Source: Bacteroidetes bacterium UBA1947
Lineage (GTDB): Bacteria; Bacteroidota; Bacteroidia; Chitinophagales; Chitinophagaceae
Reading direction: 5' to 3'
DNA length: 46,910 bases
NCBI GenBank assembly: GCA_002336915.1
Contig: DDET01000016.1
Location: forward strand, 16,600 to 63,509
A model generated the notes under the pieces. It did no database searches. It saw nothing but the letters and a program-made list of their open reading frames with translations, and was not told where the DNA came from. Numbering within the stretch: the first letter of the stretch is position 1; each line of letters begins with the position of its first letter. Positions 40,566 through 46,910 of the stretch are shown here, in pieces. The position numbers and the translations under genes are program-made.

Positions 40566-42140
40566 TTATCTCGCTATGTTTACGGCGCGAAGTTCCCTGA
40601 TGACCGTAACCTTTATCTGGCCGGGATACTGCATTTCTTTCTGGATCTTGTCGGCTATCTCGAATGACAGTTTATCGCTGTCGGCATCGCTTACTTTGTC
40701 TGCTTCCACTATCACGCGCAGCTCGCGGCCGGCCTGTATGGCGTATGCTTTTTCAACACCCGTGTAAGCCATTGCAAGGCTTTCGAGGTCTTTGATACGC
40801 TGCAGGTAGCTTTGCATCATCTCGCGACGGGCGCCGGGGCGTGCACCGCTTATGGCATCACAAGCTTGCACGATAGGCGAAATGATGTAGGTCATTTCCA
40901 TTTCATCGTGGTGGGCGCCTATCGCGTTCACGATAGCGGCATGTTCACCGCAACGCTCGGCTACTTTAGCACCCAGCAATGCGTGGCTCAACTCTGTTTC
41001 TTCATCAGGCACTTTACCTATATCGTGCAGGAGACCGGCACGTTTTGCGAGTTTTATTACTTTTTGTCCCAGTCCTAATTCCGCAGCCATGATACCGCAA
41101 AGGTTGGCGGTTTCTTTCGAGTGCATCAGCAGGTTCTGGCCGTATGATGAACGGAAGCGCATCTTACCTACCAGGCGCACCAGGTCTTTGTGCAGACCGT
41201 GAACACCAAGCTCAATAATAGTGCGCTCTCCTATTTCCATTATCTGTTCTTCCAACTGCTTCTTGGTCTTTTCCACAACCTCCTCAATACGGGCGGGGTG
41301 GATACGGCCATCCTGCACCAGGCGCTGTAATGACAGGCGCGCTATCTCGCGGCGGAGCGGGTCAAAGCAGCTTAATACTATCGCTTCCGGGGTATCGTCT
41401 ATTATCAGGTCAACACCGGTGGCCGCTTCAAGAGCACGTATGTTACGGCCTTCACGACCGATGATCTGGCCCTTTATTTCATCGCTTTCCAAGTTAAATA
41501 CCGTGATGGCATTCTCAATGGTCTGCTCAGCACCTGTGCGCTGTATAGTCTGGATGATGATCTTCTTGGCTTCTTTCGAGGCATTGAGCTTGGCCTCCTC
41601 CATGATCTCCTTAACATGAGACATGGCCTTGGTGCGTGCTTCTTCCTTGATGGCTTCCATCAATTCGGACTTAGCCTGCTCAGCCGAAAGGCTGGCAACT
41701 TTTTCAAGACGCTTGATATGCTCTTCCTGGTGGCGCTCCAGTTCGGTGCGCTTAATGTTTACAACTTCGAGCTGGCGGTCCAGGTTTTGTTTCAGGGTTT
41801 CGTTTTCCGCTATTTGCTTCTGCAGTGCGCCTGTCTTATCGTTAAGGCCTTGCTGCTGCTGCTTTACGCGGTTCTCGGCTTCTGATAGCTTCTGGGTGCG
41901 TTGGGTAACTTCTTTTTCGTGTTCGCTTTTTAGTTGTAAAAATTTCTCTTTGGCTTCTAAAATTTTCTTTTCCTTGAGTGTTTCTGCGTGTACCTGTGCG
42001 TCTTCTACTAATTTTTTGGCTTGTTGTTCAGCTTCTTCAACTTGCTTCCGGGTATTTTTAGCAAAGATCGCTTTGCCGATGAAGATACCTATAAGTATAG
42101 CCACCACCGCGACGATGGCGACAATGATCGTATTGTCCAT
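40566..42140 (-). CDS. rny: Ribonuclease Y
   Basis: A 524-residue endoribonuclease that starts mRNA decay. The N-terminal TM anchor (about 5-25) is followed by a long coiled coil (about 30-200, Glu/Gln/Lys-rich). Next are a KH domain with IIGREGRNIRALE (about 235-250), then the HD domain with AGLLHDIGK (metal-binding HD near 370) and a C-terminal domain. This is the usual RNase Y layout. It is membrane-bound on the cytoplasmic side. It ends with its own terminator. Confidence 0.96.
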   Translation of the reverse strand: MDNTIIVAIVAVVAILIGIFIGKAIFAKNTRKQVEEAEQQAKKLVEDAQVHAETLKEKKILEAKEKFLQLKSEHEKEVTQRTQKLSEAENRVKQQQQGLNDKTGALQKQIAENETLKQNLDRQLEVVNIKRTELERHQEEHIKRLEKVASLSAEQAKSELMEAIKEEARTKAMSHVKEIMEEAKLNASKEAKKIIIQTIQRTGAEQTIENAITVFNLESDEIKGQIIGREGRNIRALEAATGVDLIIDDTPEAIVLSCFDPLRREIARLSLQRLVQDGRIHPARIEEVVEKTKKQLEEQIMEIGERTIIELGVHGLHKDLVRLVGKMRFRSSYGQNLLMHSKETANLCGIMAAELGLGQKVIKLAKRAGLLHDIGKVPDEETELSHALLGAKVAERCGEHAAIVNAIGAHHDEMEMTYIISPIVQACDAISGARPGARREMMQSYLQRIKDLESLAMAYTGVEKAYAIQAGRELRVIVEADKVSDADSDKLSFEIADKIQKEMQYPGQIKVTVIRELRAVNIAR

Positions 42141-42443
42141 GAGTTTGTGTGAGTTTTGTCAAATAAATATTCATATAATCCTTACCCTTACATTTCTAAA
42201 TACATAATATAAATGGGTAATGCTATTAGCGGCGCTAAGTTAAGAAATTATGTTGAAGGGGTTTTGAGAATTTTAAATTGAGATTATTGCAATGCGAGAT
42301 TCCGGTTATTTAATGGCTTTAAAATGAATTTTATAGGTGCTTCATGAGCAATTTCCTATTCCAGGTAGAAAATAGTTATTTCCCTTTTCTTTCTGACAAT
42401 CGGCGGAAATGCTCGCCTGTGTTGCCATATGCGTGTAATTAAT

Positions 42444-42486
42444 TATTTCTCGTTATTTCCTGTTGTTTCCTAATTGTTTCCTGTTG
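42444..42486. repeat. Imperfect tandem TTTCC repeat
   Basis: Four degenerate copies of a 10-11-bp unit close to TTTCCTGTTG in a row (ATTTCTCGTT, ATTTCCTGTT, GTTTCCTAATT, GTTTCCTGTT). Confidence 0.5.
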
Positions 42487-42557
42487 GGGAATAAATCATC
42501 GACTAAGGAACGTAGTCCGGCAGTTCCTTCGCTATCGCTCAGGATGACAGACGAGCT

Positions 42558-42742
42558 ATGCCCAATGCCCGAATCGGGCATAAAATGGAAATCGGGCATT
42601 TCCTAAGGGCGTTAGGTAGCGGATTGCCTGCCAGTCATATCATATGATGATAAAAGCAGCGTGCCCGATTTATGCCCGACCATTCGGCCGGGCAGGCCCG
42701 AATCGGACATTCGGTGCCCGAACGATGCCCGACATCGGGCAT
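42558..42742. repeat. Cluster of ATGCCCGA octamers in both orientations
   Basis: ATGCCCGA occurs exactly at 42565, 42672 and 42725, and its complement TCGGGCAT at 42574, 42592 and 42735. Near copies (GTGCCCGA at 42661 and 42714, TCGGACAT at 42703) add to these. Two pairs form perfect hairpins with 1-nt (42565-42581) and 2-nt (42725-42742) centres. Confidence 0.7.
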
Positions 42743-42891
42743 TTGAATAGTTGCATAATGGAAGTTTTTGCCGGTTCATAGTAGCGGTTTATTGTTTAAT
42801 AATATATACCTGTGCGCCCAGTTTTTGAGGGGCAAAAACCAGGCAACCTGTAAAGTTCCGAAGCTGTTTTGAGATGTGCAAATTGAAGTTT

Positions 42892-42945
42892 TATGATACC
42901 CTTCTGAAAGGGTATCATACTCCCTTGCGGAGGGTATCATACTCC
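42892..42945. repeat. GGGTATCATACTCC repeats with a palindrome
   Basis: Two exact 14-bp copies at 42910-42923 and 42932-42945 (22-bp period). The first also forms a 10-bp perfect inverted repeat with TATGATACCC (42892-42901, 8-nt loop). Only two copies, so not a CRISPR. Confidence 0.7.
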
Positions 42946-43128
42946 TATTTTCGGGGTTAAGGGATTGAGTATGAGGCATTGGTATAATGAAATAGGAGAA
43001 GCAGAAAAATGTGCCCTGCGCGAGTTAGCCGTTGTGTGTCACCACCAAATGCGAAATCCCTCGAGGATTCCCCTCTTTTCTGCCTTATAAATCAAAAAAT
43101 CACCCCCTATTTAACCATCATATGTTCT

Positions 43129-43136
43129 TAAATTTG
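43129..43136 (+). promoter_or_regulatory. -7 box TAAATTTG upstream of a small ORF
   Basis: An exact TAnnTTTG, about 46 bp before the ATG at 43182. No clear -33. Confidence 0.4.
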
Positions 43137-43181
43137 GGATAGTAATTCGCCCTAATTCTGAACCTCTAAAATGAATATGTT

Positions 43182-43388
43182 ATGGATGCACAATCACAAA
43201 ACATGCAGAACAACAGGGAAACGGCAGCAAATGATCTGCGGGCTGCGGATTCAAACAATCAAAACCCTGCAACGGAAAGCGGAAAGCAAAGAAAAAAGTA
43301 CCACAGCAATGCTCTTTACTCAGCGAGACTTTCAAGAGAATCTGTGGGGCACGTAAAGCCCCATAGCAACAAGGGACTTAACTTGTAG
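43182..43388 (+). CDS. Small Asn/Gln/Ser-rich protein, uncertain
   Basis: A 68-residue open frame (MDAQSQNMQNNRETAAN..., then KQRKKYHSNALYSARLSRESV). It is hydrophilic and basic in the second half, with no hydrophobic segment. The start ATG follows an AT-rich stretch and a -7 box at 43129. A second frame from 43171 overlaps it, but its protein reads poorly. It could be a short cytoplasmic nucleic-acid-binding peptide, or non-coding. Confidence 0.4.
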   Translation: MDAQSQNMQNNRETAANDLRAADSNNQNPATESGKQRKKYHSNALYSARLSRESVGHVKPHSNKGLNL

Positions 43389-43471
43389 CCTCCCAACAAA
43401 TTTTATCGTGAAATGTCGGACTATGCGGACCATCATTGCAATATGTGTGGCATTTGCGTACATTCAATATC

Positions 43472-44884
43472 ATGAAGAACATTGTTTTAATTCTAAGTGC
43501 TCTCATCCTATACAGTACCAACGCAATGGCAACTATATGGCAGGTGGGCCCTACCCGTACGTATACCATGCCCAGCCAGGTATCGGGGCTGGTGGCCAAT
43601 GGTGATACAGTAGCCATAGACAGCGGACTATATGCAGGCGATGTGGCCCACTGGACGGCTAATAACCTTGTATTGAAAGGCATTGGCGGGATGGCCATAC
43701 TACATTCAGGCGGCAACGTGTATGGAGGCAAGGCAATCTGGGTGATAAGCGGAAGTAATGCGACGGTAGAGTACGTAGAGTTTGCGGAGGCTGCTTGTGT
43801 GAGCTTAAACGGGGCAGGCATCAGGCAGGAGGGTACCAACCTTACTGTACGCCATTGTTATTTTCATGATAACGAGGATGGGATACTGAGCAGTGCCGAT
43901 TCGAACAGTACTATATTGATCGAGTACAGCGAGTTCAGCTACAATGGCCATGGTGACGGATTGAGCCATAACCTGTATATTGGTCATGACAAGGCCCTTA
44001 TTTTCCGCTATAACTACTCACACCATGCCAAAATAGGCCATGACCTGAAGAGCAGGGCTGCAAGCAACTATATCCTGTACAACCGCATAAGCGACGAAGA
44101 CACCGGCACTGCCAGCAGGAATATAGACCTGCCAAATGGCGGCAAATCTGTAATAATAGGCAACCTGATAGAACAAGGGCCGAACAGCCCCAACTCAAAT
44201 ATACTGGGATATGGGCTGGAAGGCCTCACCAATGCAGACTCCTCTCTATACCTTGTAAATAACACCTTTGTAAATGACAAGGGCAGCGGCTCTTTTGTAC
44301 AAGTGCAAAACGGCACCAGCTTACTGAAATCTTACAACAATATTTTTGCGGGGCCGGGCACCACATATACCGGTACTCCTGCAGCATGGGATACCTCGCA
44401 TAACTGGATAGGGACGATTGCAGGAGCAGGACTGGCCGATGCAGCCAATTATGACTATACCCTGCTTGCAACGTCGCCGGGGGTAAATGGTGGCATTGCT
44501 CCCGGAATGGCTGATACCTTTTCTCTGACACCTGTATATGAGTACAAGCACCCCGATAGCTCGATGGCCAGGCCTGTGGTTGGGATATTGGACATAGGCG
44601 CTTATGAATATGGCACAGCACCCATTTTTGTAAAAAATGTAGCTATACCTGGCGAAATGACCGTTTACCCCAATCCTGCCAGCGATGTACTTATGGTCCG
44701 CCTGCCGGAAAACACCAAGGGCACCGTATTGATAATCAGCAACCTAAAGGGAGAATTGGTAAAACGCCTCAATGTGAATGCAGGTACTAAGAGCCTGGGC
44801 ATAGCTACTACGGGATTGAGCGAGGGCATTTATTTTATTAAAACCGGGGAATCGGCCGCTAAATGCATCGAAATATTGAGGTAA
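43472..44884 (+). CDS. T9SS-sorted right-handed beta-helix protein
   Basis: A 470-residue secreted protein from the ATG at 43472; the longer frame from 43436 (TTG) adds 12 residues before the signal peptide. Signal peptide about 1-20 (YSTNAMA). The central part (about 80-300) has repeating strand patterns with NLTVRHCYFHDNEDGIL, ILIEYSEFSYNGHG and LYLVNNTF, the look of a pectate-lyase-like parallel beta-helix. No clear catalytic site, so it may be a lyase, an epimerase or a binding protein. The T9SS tail starts near YPNPASDVLMV and ends KCIEILR. Probably surface-exposed and directed at a polysaccharide. Confidence 0.85.
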   Translation: MKNIVLILSALILYSTNAMATIWQVGPTRTYTMPSQVSGLVANGDTVAIDSGLYAGDVAHWTANNLVLKGIGGMAILHSGGNVYGGKAIWVISGSNATVEYVEFAEAACVSLNGAGIRQEGTNLTVRHCYFHDNEDGILSSADSNSTILIEYSEFSYNGHGDGLSHNLYIGHDKALIFRYNYSHHAKIGHDLKSRAASNYILYNRISDEDTGTASRNIDLPNGGKSVIIGNLIEQGPNSPNSNILGYGLEGLTNADSSLYLVNNTFVNDKGSGSFVQVQNGTSLLKSYNNIFAGPGTTYTGTPAAWDTSHNWIGTIAGAGLADAANYDYTLLATSPGVNGGIAPGMADTFSLTPVYEYKHPDSSMARPVVGILDIGAYEYGTAPIFVKNVAIPGEMTVYPNPASDVLMVRLPENTKGTVLIISNLKGELVKRLNVNAGTKSLGIATTGLSEGIYFIKTGESAAKCIEILR

Positions 44885-44909
44885 GTACCCGAAACCGGTG
44901 ATGCCCGGC

Positions 44910-45290
44910 TTAGAGTATGGCAGAAAGCAAAAAGAACAGCAAGATACCAAGAATCACGAAAGCCAATACCCGCTCCCGGGCTGCTATTTTGCCCATAAAA
45001 GGGATCCAGGAGGTGTATTTGTCGAAGTTTGCGAGAGACTTATCCGGGACCTGCGCCTTAGCCTGATCGTCCAGGTAACCAATTTCTTTGAGCAGCAGCA
45101 TAGCAGCATCGTAGTCTTTGCCCATTACCTGCAATTTAACCCCACCGACAGCTGCCGAAAGATAGGGATTGACCTGTACCGTGTACTCGTCCTTAACAAA
45201 ACATACAATACCGGCGTGCTCCAACTGGATCTTAACCGGGTATAAGTCGTGTGTGAAATTAAATGTGGCAACCGTTACAAGATCTTCCAT
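44910..45290 (-). CDS. DUF2007-like protein with C-terminal anchor
   Basis: A 126-residue protein. The N-terminal domain (about 5-75) has the DUF2007 pattern: VTVATFNFTHDLYPVKIQLEHAGI, then a GGVKLQV strand and a DYDAAMLLLKEIGY helix. A linker leads to a single TM helix at about 107-124 (AFVILGILLFFLLSAIL). DUF2007 proteins are suspected to bind small ligands or partner proteins, but this is unproven. The N-domain faces the cytoplasm. Its promoter region lies opposite rpsJ. Confidence 0.82.
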   Translation of the reverse strand: MEDLVTVATFNFTHDLYPVKIQLEHAGIVCFVKDEYTVQVNPYLSAAVGGVKLQVMGKDYDAAMLLLKEIGYLDDQAKAQVPDKSLANFDKYTSWIPFMGKIAARERVLAFVILGILLFFLLSAIL

Positions 45291-45644
45291 AGAAAGTGCG
45301 GCAAAGTTCGGTTATTAAAGATAAAAAATATGAAATTTTACTTTTAAATATTGGGGTGCAAACCTGCCCCGGGCCAAGCTACGCATGCCGGGATGGTTTA
45401 GTAAGTCATTCATTTTCAATAAAAAGGCAAAATCATTGTAAATGTGTCGATTTCCATGGCGGTAATGCGTATCTTCGCCGCCCGGAATTAAGAAACAGTA
45501 GCCGAAAAGTGCCGAAAGCCTCCCCGATTATTATTTTTTAATGAAAAGAAGTAAAATTTATCTTCAAAATATTTTGCAGTAACCAAACAACTCATTACCT
45601 TTGCAGTCCCAAATTTTTCGGGTTTAAGAAGTTATTTAATAAGT
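45291..45644. other. Intergenic region before the S10 operon
   Basis: 354 bp. It contains the strong rpsJ promoter at 45573-45603, a weak -7-like CGAACTTTG before the minus-strand DUF2007 gene, and a GC-rich stretch at 45360-45390. No open frame with protein character. Confidence 0.5.
45573..45603 (+). promoter_or_regulatory. Promoter of the S10 ribosomal operon
   Basis: TTTG (45573-45576, in TTTTG), exactly 19 bp, then TACCTTTG (45596-45603): a full match to the Bacteroidota consensus. Leader of about 37 nt to the rpsJ ATG. Confidence 0.88.
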
Positions 45645-45950
45645 ATGTCACAGCGTATCAGAATAAAGCTAAAATCTTACGACCATAACCTGGTGGATAA
45701 ATCAGCAGAGAAAATCGTTAAGACTGTGCGCAATACGGGAGCGGTTGTAACAGGCCCTATTCCATTGCCAACAGAGAAGAAGATCTTTACAGTACTGCGC
45801 TCACCGCACGTTAACAAGAAAGCACGTGAGCAGTTCCAGCTTTGCACGCACAAGCGTTTGCTGGATATCTATACTTCTTCTTCCCGCACAGTTGACGCCC
45901 TTTCAAAGCTCGACCTGCCCAGCGGTGTTGAAGTAGAGATAAAAGCATGA
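45645..45950 (+). CDS. rpsJ: 30S ribosomal protein S10
   Basis: 101 residues, the expected length, starting MSQRIRIKLKSYDHNLVDKSAEKIV. Contains the GPIPLPT block (TGPIPLPTEKKIFTVLRSPH) and the KKAREQFQ and THKRL turns characteristic of S10. Part of the 30S head and also the NusE antitermination factor. It is the first gene behind a consensus promoter, with no rpsL-rpsG-fusA directly upstream. Confidence 0.98.
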   Translation: MSQRIRIKLKSYDHNLVDKSAEKIVKTVRNTGAVVTGPIPLPTEKKIFTVLRSPHVNKKAREQFQLCTHKRLLDIYTSSSRTVDALSKLDLPSGVEVEIKA

Positions 45951-46022
45951 TGAAAAACCCTCCCGCTACCGCAGGGGACGAGAGGAGTGAAGATCTTTAA
46001 CAAATTGAATTAAACGGCTAAT

Positions 46023-46050
46023 CCCGGTCCACACAATAAAGGAAACCGGG
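46023..46050 (+). promoter_or_regulatory. Hairpin between rpsJ and rplC
   Basis: CCCGGT (46023-46028) pairs with ACCGGG (46045-46050) around 16 nt. It lies in the unusually long (123-bp) gap between two ribosomal-protein genes normally packed closely. It could be an attenuator or a ribosomal-protein binding site. No T run follows, so it is not a simple terminator. Confidence 0.45.
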
Positions 46051-46073
46051 CGCTTGGCTAAAATATAATAATA

Positions 46074-46691
46074 ATGAAAGGTATTATTGGTAAAAAAATC
46101 GGCATGACCAGCATTTTTGAGCCGAATGGTAAGCAGACTGCCTGCACCATCATCGAAGCTGGACCTTGTGTGGTTACTCAAAAGAAAACCGTAGATACCG
46201 ACGGTTATGATTCGCTGCAAATCGCTTATGGCGAGGCAAAGGAGAAGAATACTCCGCAGGCGCAAATCAATCACTTCGCTAAGGCAAATACAACGCCTAA
46301 GAGCATCGTAAAAGAACTTCGTAATTGTTCCATTGACAAACAGGTAGGTGAATCTATAACCTGCGAGATATTTGCCGAAGGCGAGAAGGTAGCTGTAATA
46401 GGCACCTCGAAAGGTAAAGGTTTCCAGGGCGTAGTTAAACGTCACGGTTTTAGTGGTGTGGGTGAAGCATCCCATGGCCAGCATGACCGCCAGCGCGCTC
46501 CCGGTTCTATAGGTGGATCATCATATCCCAGCCGCGTATTTAAAGGCATGCGCATGGCAGGCCGTATGGGTGGTGACCGTATAAAGGTTAAGGCCCTGCG
46601 TGTAGTAAAAGTATTCCCTGAGCAGAACTATATATTAATAAGCGGTTCGGTTCCGGGTCATAACGGTTCTATTGTTTTAATTCAGAATTAA
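46074..46691 (+). CDS. rplC: 50S ribosomal protein L3
   Basis: 205 residues. Starts MKGIIGKKIGMTSIF, the standard L3 N-terminus. The GKGFQGVVKRHGFSGVG loop reaches the peptidyl-transferase region, and the conserved Gln in SHGQHDRQRAPGSIG is a known methylation site in enterobacterial L3 (PrmB target). It lies 123 bp after rpsJ and 8 bp before rplD. Confidence 0.98.
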   Translation: MKGIIGKKIGMTSIFEPNGKQTACTIIEAGPCVVTQKKTVDTDGYDSLQIAYGEAKEKNTPQAQINHFAKANTTPKSIVKELRNCSIDKQVGESITCEIFAEGEKVAVIGTSKGKGFQGVVKRHGFSGVGEASHGQHDRQRAPGSIGGSSYPSRVFKGMRMAGRMGGDRIKVKALRVVKVFPEQNYILISGSVPGHNGSIVLIQN

Positions 46692-46699
46692 TTGTAGTC

Positions 46700-46910
46700 A
46701 TGCAGATTGACGTATTAAATAGTAAAGGTGAAAAAACCGGCCGCAATGTAGAGTTGCCGGAAGAAATTTTCGGTATCGAGCCCAACGATCATTGCATATA
46801 TCTTGCGGTGAAGCAGTACTTAGCTGCACAAAGGCAAGGTACGCACAGCACCAAGACCCGTGCAGAAGTGCATGGCTCTTCAAAGAAGCTGCACCGCCAG
46901 AAAGGTACAG
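46700..46910 (+). CDS. rplD: 50S ribosomal protein L4, cut by the window end
   Basis: The first 70 residues of L4 (MQIDVLNSKGEKTGRNVELPEE, then KQYLAAQRQGTHSTKTRAEVHG). The TRAEV block is an L4 hallmark, and the end of the window removes the remaining two-thirds. It starts 8 bp after rplC. Confidence 0.95.
   Translation, partial: MQIDVLNSKGEKTGRNVELPEEIFGIEPNDHCIYLAVKQYLAAQRQGTHSTKTRAEVHGSSKKLHRQKGT

Larger units (their letters stand above)
42141..43181. other. Gene-poor, repeat-rich interval
   Basis: About 1.04 kb upstream of rny and of the small ORF at 43182. It is AT-rich with no convincing gene. It holds a degenerate TTTCC repeat (42444-42486), the ATGCCCGA octamer cluster (42558-42742), the GGGTATCATACTCC repeats (42892-42945), an AATCC-CTCGA-GGATT palindrome near 43052, and a -7 box at 43129. 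Confidence 0.6.

Noticed and set aside
42910..42945. CRISPR-like direct repeats
   Set aside because: Only two 14-bp copies with an 8-bp spacer, no cas genes, and the first copy forms its own palindrome.
42776..42979. 67-residue minus-strand open frame over the GGGTATCATACTCC repeats
   Set aside because: Its codons are set by the repeats, it has no promoter or start context, and the protein has no recognisable character.

Overview
The window is chromosomal DNA of a member of the Bacteroidota, most likely Chitinophagales/Chitinophagaceae. Four things point there. Many starts are preceded by the phylum's promoter (a T-rich or TTTG -33 box, about 19 bp, then TAnnTTTG) and not by a Shine-Dalgarno site. 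Several secreted proteins end in type IX secretion (T9SS) sorting domains. BatD/BatE, DUF5683 and an ABC-2 permease/M1 peptidase fusion are present. The gene order ends in rpsJ-rplC-rplD. Base composition and codon use look even; I see no phage, integrase, transposase or CRISPR array.

Layout. 1-8.5 kb: EGF-type lipoprotein, amino-acid permease, a secreted protein of unknown role, a small membrane protein, lipB, a Prc-type protease, a DUF5683 protein and pcm. 8.5-12.0 kb (minus): a tight run ribD - EamA transporter - yigZ - queG. 12-17.4 kb: prmC, a PhaE-like protein, a T9SS-sorted protein, a collagen-like protein and a PhaJ-like hydratase. 17.5-21.4 kb: C10 cysteine protease with T9SS tail, a small secreted protein and a dockerin-like T9SS protein. 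21.4-27.2 kb: fumC, a structured non-coding stretch, DUF1801, a broken secreted peptide, an ABC-F ATPase, a Dph6-like PP-loop enzyme and an SDR. 27.2-31.6 kb: batD-batE-polysaccharide deacetylase-tatD, then tRNA-Ser(GGA). 31.7-42.1 kb: lipoprotein, GT-C-type membrane protein, unknown protein, the ABC ATPase plus permease-peptidase pair, NDH-2 and RNase Y. 42.1-43.2 kb: a gene-poor, repeat-rich interval. 43.2-46.9 kb: small ORF, beta-helix T9SS protein, DUF2007-like protein and the start of the S10 ribosomal operon (rplD cut by the window end).

Most genes are housekeeping. The parts that do not reduce to ordinary annotation are: the folded, apparently non-coding element at about 22.9-23.2 kb; the cluster of ATGCCCGA octamers at 42.56-42.74 kb followed by GGGTATCATACTCC repeats; -7 promoter boxes lying 4-8 bp from start codons, which suggests leaderless mRNAs; the peptidase fused to two ABC-2 permease modules with a degenerate exopeptidase motif; and PhaE-like and PhaJ-like genes close together without phaC in view.
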